Assembly (NCBI RefSeq): GCF_013402815.2 | Contig: NZ_CP058601.1 | Span: 1,302,001 to 1,366,000 of the forward strand | Direction: 5' to 3' | From: Natrinema halophilum | GTDB lineage: Archaea > Halobacteriota > Halobacteria > Halobacteriales > Natrialbaceae | Length of the DNA stretch: 64,000 nt | In this document: piece by piece, positions 52,184 through 60,756 of the stretch | Layout: the number at the start of each line of letters is the position of its first letter | How positions within the stretch are numbered: the first letter of the stretch is position 1 | Position numbers and translations under genes: made by a program | The notes under the pieces: model-generated | What the model saw: only the letters and a program-made list of their open reading frames with translations | Told to the model about the DNA's origin: nothing | Databases searched by the model: none

Positions 52184-53520
52184 ATCGCCTCGGGGTCAAG
52201 CCCCGAGGTTTCCCGTTTCTACGACGCGCTTTGCAGACACCGAATGGGTGTCCGTAGGGAGCGCAGTCTCCACGGGCGTTGATTCGGGCCATCCCAGCCC
52301 TAACTCAGAAAAGCCGCGTTGCAGGACGTTCATCGCCGCGTTCGCGTCCCTGTCCGTTTCAAAGCCACACGCTGGACAGGAGTGTTCCCGTACCCAGATG
52401 GGTTTTGCCGTCTCTACACCGCACGATGCACACTCCTTGGTAGTACCTCGTGCTTCAACCTGCACAACGTGCGTGCCGTGCATATCGCCCTTGTATTCGA
52501 GGAGCGTGATGAACTGTCGCCACGCCGCATCCTGCTTGTTCCGAGCGTTCCCGTCATCTTGGAGCATACTCTGAACGTTCAGGTCTTCCACGAACACAGC
52601 ATCGTACTCCTTGACGAGCCACGTCGTGAGTTTGTGCTGGTAGTCCAGCACCTTCCGCTTGATTTGACGCTTGACCTTGGCAACCTGCTTGCGTTGTTTC
52701 TCGTAGTTGTTCGACCCCTTCTCTTTCCGTGAGAGTTTCTGTTGTTCTCGCCGGAGTCGGTCGTATTCGTCTTCGAGACTGAGCCAGTCAACGGTCTTGC
52801 CATTCGATGTGTGGATGTAGTTGAGGATGCCGAGGTCGATCCCAACGCTGTTGCTCGTGTCGAGCGAATCCACGACGGGTTTTTCGGGTAGATCGGCGTC
52901 GGCGGTTTCGAGTCCGAAGGAGACGAACCACTCGCCGGTTCGTTCATTCTTGAACGTGACTTCTTTGATGGTGGCGTGGTCTGGAATTGGGCGGTGGTAG
53001 CGGATTTTCACCCAGCCAATCTTGCTGATGCGGACGTAAGCGAACCTGTCGTGGCCCCTCTTTTCATCGAGGTCGAAACCAGACTGGTTGTACGTCACGC
53101 TCCGGTACTCGCTGGGTGCTTGCCGCTTGAGACGACCAACGTTGTATCCCTTCTCTTTGAGTTCGCTCAGAACGGTGAGATTGTGGTGGAAGCGAGCGAC
53201 GGTGGCTTGTGCAGCCTTCGAGTGCAGTTCGCTGAACACCGACCACCGCTGTTTCCATTCGGGGAGTTTGTTGTTTTGGTCGTACTCACTCGGTTTGTCG
53301 TCTTCTGGGCTGTCTTCGTAGTCCCAGCGGACGTGGTTGTAGAGTTGGCGATGAACGTCGAGATGGTGTTCCAGTCGCTCCGCTACCTCTTGTGTCGGGT
53401 ATGCGTGGTAGCGGTGACTGTAATCCAACGCTGTCTCTTGATTAGCGATATGTTCACTTAATGGTTTGTATCCCTGCGTGTCGGCTTCATCCCCGAGGTC
53501 AAGCCTCGGGGTATTCGCCT
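52181..53520 (-). mobile_element. IS1341-type element with intact tnpB
   Basis: Reads right to left. The left end (53491-53520) is TCAAGG, then GCGAATA, then the 8-bp hairpin CCCCGAGG/CCTCGGGG with loop CTTGA. The right end (52188-52208) is the mirror hairpin with the tnpB stop codon inside its loop, then GCGATTCA. No tnpA transposase is present, so it moves, if at all, with help in trans. The right end coincides with the stop codon of the convergent phosphoribosyltransferase. The left end follows the decayed gdh gene by about 115 bp. Confidence 0.8.
52196..53428 (-). CDS. tnpB: TnpB, RNA-guided nuclease of an IS1341-type element
   Basis: This 410-residue protein belongs to the TnpB family ancestral to Cas12. 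The N-terminal WED/REC-like part (HRYHAYPTQEVAERLEHHLDVHRQLYNHV) is followed by the RuvC nuclease. The RuvC-I Asp198 lies in VGIDLGILNY, RuvC-II Glu281 in VFVEDLNVQS, the zinc ribbon at Cys333/336/351/354, and RuvC-III Asp361 in TDRDANAAMNV. All catalytic residues are present, so it is predicted active. The start codon is TTG at 53428 where relatives usually have ATG. The stop lies in the right-end hairpin loop, so omega-RNA overlaps the gene end. Confidence 0.93.
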   Translation of the reverse strand: MDYSHRYHAYPTQEVAERLEHHLDVHRQLYNHVRWDYEDSPEDDKPSEYDQNNKLPEWKQRWSVFSELHSKAAQATVARFHHNLTVLSELKEKGYNVGRLKRQAPSEYRSVTYNQSGFDLDEKRGHDRFAYVRISKIGWVKIRYHRPIPDHATIKEVTFKNERTGEWFVSFGLETADADLPEKPVVDSLDTSNSVGIDLGILNYIHTSNGKTVDWLSLEDEYDRLRREQQKLSRKEKGSNNYEKQRKQVAKVKRQIKRKVLDYQHKLTTWLVKEYDAVFVEDLNVQSMLQDDGNARNKQDAAWRQFITLLEYKGDMHGTHVVQVEARGTTKECASCGVETAKPIWVREHSCPACGFETDRDANAAMNVLQRGFSELGLGWPESTPVETALPTDTHSVSAKRVVETGNLGA

Positions 53521-53635
53521 TGACCGCTGATAAAAGAGGGACAAATCACCCGAAGGCGCCAGCGGGGACGGCACCGGCCGGGACGATCGGATGCGTGATC
53601 GAGATCAGCCGCTCCAGACACGTCCGCTCGCGTTT

Positions 53636-53939
53636 TCAGGGCCAGAGGCCGGGCATCTCGTGTGCTTCGGCGATTCGTTCGAGAGCGATCACGTAGGCGG
53701 CGTCGCGCCAGGAGACGTCTCGCTGCTCGACCTCGTCTTTCAACGCGGTCCAGGCCGTCACCATCTCGGACTCGAGTTCCTCGATGACGCTTCAGGCTCT
53801 CGAGGACGGCGGAATCGAGTTCGAGTCGAGTGGCAACGCGGTCGAGCCGTCGGCGTGCTGTCTCGAGGGGGGTTTCCAGGCCGGACGATTCAGCAGTCGC
53901 TTCGACGCTGGTGGACGAAGAACGCAGATGAGACGGCAT
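53636..53939 (-). pseudogene. gdh: glutamate dehydrogenase remnant with large internal deletion
   Basis: The reverse strand keeps an N-terminal piece (PLETARRRLDRVATRLELDS, then AVLESLKR). It is followed immediately, one frame off, by the C-terminal piece ([48 protein letters not shown], stop). These match the first and last parts of haloarchaeal glutamate dehydrogenases of about 420-435 residues. About 340 codons, including the whole active site and NAD domain, are missing. ATG 53939 is 2 nt after the upstream small zinc-finger stop, preserving the native operon. Confidence 0.85.
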
Positions 53940-53941
53940 CC

Positions 53942-54082
53942 TCACTCGATCGGCGTGTGACGGTTGCGCATCTCCGCGCCGCAGTCAGGGCACGCGTTTG
54001 GCGCGGATGCGCGGACGACAGTTCCGCAATTAAAGCACTCGTAGGTCGATTCCGTCTCAGGATCGAGTTCGATATCTTTCAT
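53942..54082 (-). CDS. rubrerythrin-like mini zinc-finger protein (46 aa)
   Basis: This small frame, MKDIELDPETESTYECFNCG followed by TVVRASAPNACPDCGAEMRN and ending RHTPIE, has two CxxC knuckles in the rubredoxin/rubrerythrin-like pattern common in Halobacteria. It lies just before the glutamate dehydrogenase remnant, 2 nt apart, so the two were once one operon. Role unknown; it is intact although its partner is broken. Confidence 0.85.
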   Translation of the reverse strand: MKDIELDPETESTYECFNCGTVVRASAPNACPDCGAEMRNRHTPIE

Positions 54083-54196
54083 GTTGGATGCGACGATCGG
54101 AATTGCATCACGACGGTCGTCGCATCTAGGAATAATAGGGATATTAGGATGAACGTGTTTGTCAGATAGCTAGCGGCAAGCGGGAGAGGAGGTTCA

Positions 54197-57196
54197 CTAT
54201 TCAACCCGGTGTGACGTATTTGCCGGAAGGCCGATCTCGTCGAAGACGACCGCGAAGAGTTTCCGCTGGACTGTCCTGACGTGTCGGTAGAATGCAGCCG
54301 GAGAAATATCGAGCGTTTCGGCGACATCCTCTCCGGACTGTTCTCGCGGCGATTCGAAGTAACCGCCGTAGTACGCGAGGCGAACGACCTCGAGTTGGCG
54401 CTCGGTGAGGCGTTCGCGCAGTTCCGAGCGAACGTCCCGCGGCCACGTCCGTTCGACGGTCTGTTTCGATCGCAGTTCGACGCTCGAAAACACGTTTGAG
54501 ACGACGTCGGCGCTCCCGCTCGCGTCGACAGACCTGGGAACGTCGACGACCACTCGCGTGCTCAGGGGTGTCGCTTCGACGCGATGGACCACTACGCCGT
54601 GGTCGGCGAGTTGCAGAGCGAACACGGGCCGTGAGAGATGGACGACGACCACTCCCCCGACACCGCCTTCCGACTCGCTGTTACCGTCACGCGTGGCACC
54701 ATCGTCGCCACTGCGCCTGTCGGTGCTAATGACGGTCGCGTCTTCGACGGAGACGAGTTCCGTAGCGGCGGCGACGACCGCGTGGGGGGACGTTCCGTCG
54801 ACCGTGACGATCACCGACGCACCGTCAGCGCGCTGGCGGATGCCGCCGGTGAACGAGAGAGTACAGTCGGCCTGCCGTGCAAGTCGGGTGAAGACGAACG
54901 CGTCGTCTGCCACCTCGAACTCGAGTCGCGTGCTCGCATCAGACAGGAGCGCGTGTTTGCGCTCGACCGCGGCGATCGCGGAGGCGATCGTCTCGCCGAG
55001 TTCCGCGAGCACGGCCCGGATCATGTCGTCGAATGCCTCTGGCTGGTCTGCGTATACCGTCAGAACGCCGTACGTTAACTCATCGTAGGACAGCGGGACG
55101 CTCACGACGGACTGGTACTCGCGGGTGAGAGCCGACGACCGCCACGGTTCGTCGCGCAGTCCGTCGGCGACGTTCGACACGACGGTTTCTTCGCGATCGA
55201 CCGCCGTCCTGACAGCGGGTTCGCTCGCGTCCGCGAGCGAGAGCGACACGCTATCGAGGTACTCCCGGCCCTCGCTGGCTCCGCCGTACGTGCGCGAAAC
55301 GAGGCGATCGCCATCGCCGCTTGCGTCAACGGTACCGATCCAGGCGAATGAAAACCGGTCAGCGGTGGTCAGCCGATCGCAAACGGCCCGTTCGATCTCG
55401 TCGCGGGTCTCCGCCCTGACCAGCGCCTGATCGAGCTCCCTGATTATCTCGTTGACCCCGTTGAGGCGGGTGAGCTGACGGTTCCGCCGCTCGAGTTCGC
55501 GGTCCCGTTCGCGAAGCGTTTGCTCCCGTTCGACCCGATCGAGAGCCGCTTCCGCGGTCGCGGCCAGTAGATCGGTCAGTTCACGCGAAACCTCGTCGAA
55601 CGCGTCCGACTCCGACGATCCCGCGACGAAAACGCCGTGGTCACCGAGCGGGACGTACGCCGCACTGCGCAAGTCGGACCCGGGATTCGAAAGCGACGGT
55701 GAATCGTGGACGTCCGAAAAGAACCGACTCTGGCCGTCGACGAAGACGCGACCTGGAATGCTGTCGTCTGTCGCCCGATGGTCGCGGACGGGCCCATGTA
55801 ACTGCTCCATTCCCGGCGACGATGCGACCGGTTGCAACACGTTTTCATCCGTATTGAAGAGGTAAGCGGCGCTGGCTGTCAGATTCAGCACGTCCGTCGC
55901 ATCCTCGACGACGACGTCCGCAATTTCACGACCGGTCTCTGCGTACAGAAGTTCGCGTGCGGTTCGGTGGAGCGCTGTCAACGCCTCCTCGCGGCGTTTT
56001 CGCTTCGTGATGTCGCGACAGCTGTACAGAGTCGTCCCGCCCTGAATTGAGACTTCGCGGGCGTTGACCAGCAGCGTGTGTTCGCGGCCCGCCTTGTCGG
56101 TCGCGCTGCACTCGATGTTCGTCAGCACGCCAGCCGACTCGAGCTCCGCTCGGTCGAACAGGTCCGGCCCGAGCAATTCGTCGATCGACCCCATGTCGTG
56201 GATTTCGTCGTCCGAGTAGCCGAAGATGAAGTGGACGTTCGGACAGACGTAGGTGAACTCGCCGTCATCGTCGGTGATGAGGACGGTGTCCGTCATGTTG
56301 TTGAGCGTCACCCGATGGAGTTCCTCCGATTCCCGGAGGTCTCGCTCGAGGCGAACGCGCTCGGTGACGTCGGTCGCCTGCGCCAGGAGCGATTCAACAG
56401 TTCCGGTCCCGTCTCGAACTGAGCGGACCGTCAGTTCGAGCGTGCGAACCGCGTCCGATCGCTCGGTCTCGCTCCAGCTCGAATCGGTCGCGTCGGTCCC
56501 GTCACTACCGTCGACGCGAACCTGCGTCAGTTCCCGGTGGGCGACATCGCCGGTCGTCGCCTGTTCGATCGTCTCCGCTATCCCGTCGGGGCCGTCGACG
56601 GTACGCTGCCACAAGGGAAGGTCTCGAAAGGGACGCCCTCGAACGTCGTTCGCGGTCGCGTCGATCGCTGCGAGTGCAGGCTCGTTCGCCCGCCGAACGG
56701 TTCCATCCGGGTCGAGGATCCACGAATGCGTTTCCGGATCCTCGAAGACGGCATCGAACTGTCGAGCGCGGGCTCGTCGGTCCCGTCGCGCTCGGCCCGT
56801 CGACAGCGCCCGTTCGATTGCCCTTCGACAGTCCTCGACCGATTCGCTGGCGGTGCCGTCACGGGGGACGTACGCGGAGACGCCTGCGGCGATCGATTCA
56901 CTGGCCAGCGATTCGTCGCCATCGGCCGGCGCGAGGACGACCGGAAGGTCGGGATCGATCCCGTGGACCGCCTCGAGCAGATCGAGGCCAGTCATCTCTT
57001 CATCCGGGAACGACTGTGCGGTCAGCAGACAGTCGACGGAGTGGGATCCGAGGGTCTCGAGCGCCGCGTCAGCAGTCGCGACCGCGATCACGTCGAGCGC
57101 GTCGTCCTCGAGTGCACTCGAGACCCTCTCAGACCTCTTCTCGTGTGGTTCTACGACGAGGAGCCGAGCGTCGTCGAACGTCCGTTCGAATGGCAT
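54197..57196 (-). CDS. multidomain Bat-type sensor/regulator (pseudo-receiver, PAS, GAF, HTH_10)
   Basis: This cytoplasmic protein has 999 residues. An N-terminal receiver-like domain (about 10-135) lacks the phospho-Asp: the position is Thr59 in VDCLLTAQS, and the acidic pair is EP. PAS domains follow at about 150-270 and 290-400 (LRESEELHRVTLNNMTDTVLITDDDGEFTYV). GAF-like domains come next at about 420-560 (ALTALHRTARELLYAETGREIADVVVEDATDVLN) and about 590-770. The bacterio-opsin-activator HTH_10 closes it: LTERQLEVVRLAYYGGYFESPREQSGEDVAETLDISPAAFYRHVRTVQRKL. A 16-residue tail follows HTH_10. It probably senses redox, oxygen or light signals. Confidence 0.92.
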   Translation of the reverse strand: MPFERTFDDARLLVVEPHEKRSERVSSALEDDALDVIAVATADAALETLGSHSVDCLLTAQSFPDEEMTGLDLLEAVHGIDPDLPVVLAPADGDESLASESIAAGVSAYVPRDGTASESVEDCRRAIERALSTGRARRDRRARARQFDAVFEDPETHSWILDPDGTVRRANEPALAAIDATANDVRGRPFRDLPLWQRTVDGPDGIAETIEQATTGDVAHRELTQVRVDGSDGTDATDSSWSETERSDAVRTLELTVRSVRDGTGTVESLLAQATDVTERVRLERDLRESEELHRVTLNNMTDTVLITDDDGEFTYVCPNVHFIFGYSDDEIHDMGSIDELLGPDLFDRAELESAGVLTNIECSATDKAGREHTLLVNAREVSIQGGTTLYSCRDITKRKRREEALTALHRTARELLYAETGREIADVVVEDATDVLNLTASAAYLFNTDENVLQPVASSPGMEQLHGPVRDHRATDDSIPGRVFVDGQSRFFSDVHDSPSLSNPGSDLRSAAYVPLGDHGVFVAGSSESDAFDEVSRELTDLLAATAEAALDRVEREQTLRERDRELERRNRQLTRLNGVNEIIRELDQALVRAETRDEIERAVCDRLTTADRFSFAWIGTVDASGDGDRLVSRTYGGASEGREYLDSVSLSLADASEPAVRTAVDREETVVSNVADGLRDEPWRSSALTREYQSVVSVPLSYDELTYGVLTVYADQPEAFDDMIRAVLAELGETIASAIAAVERKHALLSDASTRLEFEVADDAFVFTRLARQADCTLSFTGGIRQRADGASVIVTVDGTSPHAVVAAATELVSVEDATVISTDRRSGDDGATRDGNSESEGGVGGVVVVHLSRPVFALQLADHGVVVHRVEATPLSTRVVVDVPRSVDASGSADVVSNVFSSVELRSKQTVERTWPRDVRSELRERLTERQLEVVRLAYYGGYFESPREQSGEDVAETLDISPAAFYRHVRTVQRKLFAVVFDEIGLPANTSHRVE

Positions 57197-57460
57197 TCGT
57201 CCCCCCTACGATCCGCTCCCGATAGAAAGCATCGTTCCGTTCCCCGACCAGAATCTATTCGCCGTCGAGCGTCCGCCAACTCCCCTGTCCGGTATCCGTC
57301 TGGAAGCGGGACGGATCGGTCGATCCCGACGGCTCGATCGAATCGACGTGAACGAACCGACTCGAGCGGAGAGGATCGAGGGGGCACTTCGAGACGGCAT
57401 CACCGGATAGAGTGCGATCGGTGGAGTATCGTCGCTCGATACGCGGTCACCCGGTGTGGA
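57197..57460. other. spacer upstream of the Bat-type gene
   Basis: About 260 bases between the regulator start and the next reverse-strand gene. It must contain the regulator promoter, but I see no clear TATA box. No gene is recognised. Confidence 0.4.
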
Positions 57461-57634
57461 TCAGCGGTATTCGTTCAGCGCCACAGTTCCTGGCGTCGAC
57501 ATCGCGATCCAGGCGTCGTCGCGAGCGATATCGGCGATCACGAGGTGTGACCGTCCGTCGATCTCGTCGATCGCGGCCACCACGTCGCTCGACGCCTCCA
57601 GCGGTCGTCCTGCCGACTTCGCTTCGGGTGCCAT
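57461..57634 (-). CDS. small haloarchaeal protein of unknown function (DUF7556-like)
   Basis: This 57-residue protein is MAPEAKSAGRPLEASSDVVA followed by AIDEIDGRSHLVIADIARDD and ending AWIAMSTPGTVALNEYR. The core VVAAIDEIDGRSHLVIADIARDDAWIAM is what I remember of a small protein family restricted to Halobacteria; the DUF number is from memory. ATG 57634 is preferred to a GTG at 57649. Confidence 0.65.
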   Translation of the reverse strand: MAPEAKSAGRPLEASSDVVAAIDEIDGRSHLVIADIARDDAWIAMSTPGTVALNEYR

Positions 57635-57778
57635 ATCCGACCATTTCACGACAGTTACTATGAATGTATCGGAATATGCGCGATTATCACTCGAATATCA
57701 GACAAAACCCCTTCCGACAGACCCGTTTCGAATTGATTCTGGATATAATTTGAAAATTCGAACAGACCTGATCAGACG

Positions 57779-57985
57779 TTATCGGTCGGAAACGACTGAC
57801 TGGACGTGTCCGACGACGCCGCTTTTCAGTTCGACCTGTGCTCCTTCCGGTTCGTCGCCGTAGATCGTCGCGACCTCACCGATGATGGGCTCTGCCTCTT
57901 CCGACTCGACGTCCTGATCGCCCTGAACGATCTCGACGGTGATTCCCTGGCGTAGTTCGTCGGCTGTCGGTCGATCGATGGACAT
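57779..57985 (-). CDS. YwbE-family (DUF2196-like) small protein
   Basis: This 68-residue protein starts MSIDRPTADELRQGITVEIVQ and ends in GAQVELKSGVVGHVQSVVSD. The pattern 'R..I..G..V.IV...' then 'G.V..I' then 'G..V.L..G.VG.VQ' is that of the YwbE family of small beta-barrel proteins. Function unknown. Confidence 0.75.
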   Translation of the reverse strand: MSIDRPTADELRQGITVEIVQGDQDVESEEAEPIIGEVATIYGDEPEGAQVELKSGVVGHVQSVVSDR

Positions 57986-58159
57986 GGCTTGTGGTCGGAT
58001 GAGTATCTCGAAAAGTCCATGGCCTGCACGTGCTAGTTCGATCCGTGTCGTCCCTCGAATGGTGATGGATACCTCACTCCGTGTACGTGCCGGTCCAATG
58101 CTGGTGGTGTCCCGCCGACGGTTCGTCGTCGGGTTCCGGATCAGGATCGCCGACGTCGA

Positions 58160-58561
58160 CTATTCGTCGTCGAACCCGAGGGCGACGGAGTTGATGCAGT
58201 ATCGCTTGCCCGTCGGATCGGGGCCGTCATCGAAGACGTGGCCGAGGTGGCCGCCACAGTTCGCACACAGGACCTCGGTGCGGCGCATACCGTGGCTGGT
58301 GTCGGGTTGGGTCTCAACCCGGTCATCATCGACGTCGTAGAAACTCGGCCAGCCGCACCCGGATTCGAACTTCGTCTCGGAATCGAACAGTTCGGCCCCA
58401 CAGCCCGCACAGACGTACGTTCCGTCGTCCTTGTGTTCGACGAATTCGCCGCTAAACGGCGGTTCGGTACCGGCTTCGCGGAGAATCCGATACTCCTCGT
58501 CGCTTAATTCCTCGTGCCACTCGTCGTCACTCGTTGGAACGCGATCAGCCTCGTTGCTCAT
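58160..58561 (-). CDS. msrB: peptide-methionine (R)-S-oxide reductase
   Basis: This 133-residue repair enzyme reduces methionine-R-sulfoxide. The motifs are [41 protein letters not shown] (zinc CxxC), [47 protein letters not shown] (second CxxC and the catalytic Cys in RYCINSV). ATG 58561 ([15 protein letters not shown]) was chosen; the upstream frame is not family-like. It fits an oxidative-stress neighbourhood with the Bat-type regulator but is monocistronic. Confidence 0.96.
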   Translation of the reverse strand: MSNEADRVPTSDDEWHEELSDEEYRILREAGTEPPFSGEFVEHKDDGTYVCAGCGAELFDSETKFESGCGWPSFYDVDDDRVETQPDTSHGMRRTEVLCANCGGHLGHVFDDGPDPTGKRYCINSVALGFDDE

Positions 58562-58678
58562 CGTCCTTACTTGGAGCGTAAGCCCCAAGAATCTGTCTGC
58601 CACCCCGTCGTCGGATCGGTTCCAGCGGAGGATCGATCCGTCCGGAGACTCGAGTGTCTGTGCGTTTCGATTCGGTAG

Positions 58679-58822
58679 TTATCGGCTCGTAATTACGTCC
58701 GTGCTTTCACACGACGGACATTGAGTCATCCGGCCCAGTTTCGGTACTGTAATCCGTCGCCATTCGTCGTCCCCGCCGGGTGCTTCGAACCCACAATTTC
58801 GACACCGTGAGTGTTCGTGCAT
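58679..58822 (-). CDS. tiny zinc-finger protein (47 aa)
   Basis: The short frame MHEHSRCRNCGFEAPGGDDE followed by WRRITVPKLGRMTQCPSCES and TDVITSR has two CxxC pairs, one zinc ribbon. It starts with ATG at 58822 and ends with TAA at 58679-58681. The Cys spacing and acidic/basic make-up are like other haloarchaeal micro zinc-finger proteins. Role unknown. Confidence 0.75.
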   Translation of the reverse strand: MHEHSRCRNCGFEAPGGDDEWRRITVPKLGRMTQCPSCESTDVITSR

Positions 58823-59269
58823 GGAATGGGAACTTGCCATACCCGTCGTTATGCCATCGACTCACATAGTCATTTGTACAGCGCACGCTGAGTGTCACCG
58901 TTTCCGACGGATCGTGCAGCCGATCGCCGAGTGCGATCGGCCGTACTCAACCGCGTATGACAGGGGTGAGCGTGGACAACGCGTTCGTCCGGTGCGATCC
59001 GCGAGGCGAGCAGTCGTCGGGACGCACCGTCCGTTCGCGTGGATCTCGAACGGAGATCTCCTCGTCAGCGAAGCCACCATCTTCATGTGCCTGTCCCGGG
59101 GCAGAATATGGAAACGATATTCCGCCTATCCGGCACTGTGATCGTCGTCGAACGGGAGTTCCATCCCAGCACGTCTGATCTCCGTGGAAGCCGTCCACGA
59201 ATGGCTATAAAAGGGTTACTGAAAATGTAAATTTTAATATGTTATGATGGAGTTCTCGGGCTTCAAAGC
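58823..59269. other. intergenic region
   Basis: About 450 bases. Short frames on both strands have no motif. The right part (59220-59245) has an A/T-rich run (AAATGTAAATTTTAATATG) that may mark the termination zone of the PGF-CTERM gene. Confidence 0.45.
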
Positions 59270-60505
59270 CTATCGCTGATGGAAAGCGAGTTTACCAACG
59301 AGTAATGCAACTATGACGAGCGCAGCCGGCGCGCCGAATCCGGGGACGCTGTCATCGGAGGTCAGCGTTTCGGAACTGTTGTCGGTGTTCTCTCTTGCAG
59401 TATCGTCGTCCTCGTCCTCATCCTCGTCCGCGTTTGGATCTATACCTTCCACGACAACCGCGTTCGAAACCGTTCCGTCGATAGCGGCCGTAACCTCGAG
59501 CGAACCCGCCGTCTCGATCGGAACCGTCGCCGAACCGTCTGCGTCGGTCGTGGCGACTTTCGAACCGCCGATACGAACGGCGACCTCGTCGACGGGTTCG
59601 CCGTATTCGTCGGTGACGGTGACGCCAACGGTTTCGCCGAGAATGATGCGTTCGTTCGCGGCCTCGAGGGTCAGCGATGGGGATCGCTCTATCTGGTATC
59701 TGCGATTCGTGTCGGTTTCGCCGACCGTCAGTTTTCGTTCATGTTCGCCGTAGCCTTCGCCGTCGATACGAACGGTATATTCCGTATTGACGGCCAGGTC
59801 GATGCTGCGCTGGCCGTTCTCGTTCGTCGAGACGGTCGAGTCACGCTCGCCGTCGTTCAAAACGGTGACGTCGACCTCGAGTGGCTGCTCGAGATGGCCA
59901 TCGGAGACCGTAAACGTAACCTCCGCCATCCCCGATTCAACTTCGACTGTCGTTCCGTTAACGGCGTTGAGATCGACCGTGGTCGTTTCCTCGTAGTACC
60001 CGGGCTTTCGAACGGTAACGTCGTAGTCGCCCGTCTCGAGGTCGGTAGTCGCGAAGATGCCGTTGGCGTCGGTTGTTCCTTCTGCCGCAGCGCGGTCGTC
60101 CCCGCGTTTGGTGAGCGTAACCGTCGCGGTCTCGATCGGGTTACCGTTTTCCGTGACCGCGATTTCTCCATCCGTCGGCGGACAAACCGTGACCGTTTCG
60201 GTCGTGTGATCGGTTACCGTCCCGATCTGGACGGGATTATTCTGGACGTAATCGTCGTGGTCGACGGCGATCGAAACGCTCGCGTCTGTCGGAACGTCGA
60301 TGAGCGTCTGACCGTTCGAAGCCGTCTGACCGGTACGTTCCCCACCCTCCCACGAGGCAGTGACCGACGCGCCACCGACGTCGTTTCCGACGTCGTCGAC
60401 AACGTGGACCGTAACCGTTTTCTCCTCGTTCGACTGGGCGGCTCCGACACCGACGAGTGCTGCCAGACAAAGCCCCACTGCGACGAGAAGTACGAGGCGA
60501 TTCAT
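59270..60505 (-). CDS. secreted surface protein with beta-sandwich repeats and PGF-CTERM anchor
   Basis: This protein has 411 residues. The N-terminal Sec signal MNRLVLLVAVGLCLAALVGVGAAQS is followed by several carboxypeptidase-regulatory or Ig-like beta modules (VHVVDDVGNDVGGASVTASW; GEIAVTENGNPIETATVTL; LEVDVTVLNDGERDSTVST; VTVTDEYGEPVDEVAVRIGG). An acidic stalk (DPNADEDEDEDDDTARENTD) leads to the C-terminal VPGFGAPAALVIVALLVGKLAFHQR, a PGF-CTERM signal. Such signals are cut and lipid-anchored by the archaeosortase ArtA. It is therefore a cell-surface glycoprotein candidate. The start is fixed by a TATA element 29 nt upstream. Confidence 0.9.
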   Translation of the reverse strand: MNRLVLLVAVGLCLAALVGVGAAQSNEEKTVTVHVVDDVGNDVGGASVTASWEGGERTGQTASNGQTLIDVPTDASVSIAVDHDDYVQNNPVQIGTVTDHTTETVTVCPPTDGEIAVTENGNPIETATVTLTKRGDDRAAAEGTTDANGIFATTDLETGDYDVTVRKPGYYEETTTVDLNAVNGTTVEVESGMAEVTFTVSDGHLEQPLEVDVTVLNDGERDSTVSTNENGQRSIDLAVNTEYTVRIDGEGYGEHERKLTVGETDTNRRYQIERSPSLTLEAANERIILGETVGVTVTDEYGEPVDEVAVRIGGSKVATTDADGSATVPIETAGSLEVTAAIDGTVSNAVVVEGIDPNADEDEDEDDDTARENTDNSSETLTSDDSVPGFGAPAALVIVALLVGKLAFHQR

Positions 60506-60527
60506 AGCACCCGGTCGATACCCCATT

Positions 60528-60538
60528 CACTTAAATTT
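60528..60538 (-). promoter_or_regulatory. TATA element of the PGF-CTERM protein gene
   Basis: AAATTTAAGTG on the reverse strand is centred 29 nt before ATG 60505 and predicts a leaderless message. Confidence 0.6.
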
Positions 60539-60756
60539 CTCCCCATGAATGACGCTGTTTCTGTCATGTTCGACGCGGTCGACCAGAGAGCAATCGAGTA
60601 GCGGGATTCGCTACGCGAACCATCGACCCTCGCGCCCGAGATCTGCAATATCGACACGTGTCGACCCTTCCGGGTCGAGACCGAACTCGACCAGCCGACC
60701 AGAGCCGCGTGTACCGCCCGTCGCCTCGGGATAGTCGAGTCCATTATGGGGCTGAA

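Noticed and set aside
53074-53258. Short frames opposite tnpB as possible separate genes
   Set aside because: They lie entirely within the tnpB coding region and lack any motif.
56537-57550. Long + strand frame opposite the start of the Bat-type regulator
   Set aside because: Arg-rich composition atypical of halophilic proteins, with no motif; it is a shadow of the receiver/PAS coding region.
59741-60601. 286-codon + strand frame opposite the PGF-CTERM protein
   Set aside because: Arg/Val-rich antisense product of a Thr/Val/Asp-rich beta-repeat protein. The signal peptide and PGF-CTERM on the other strand are decisive.
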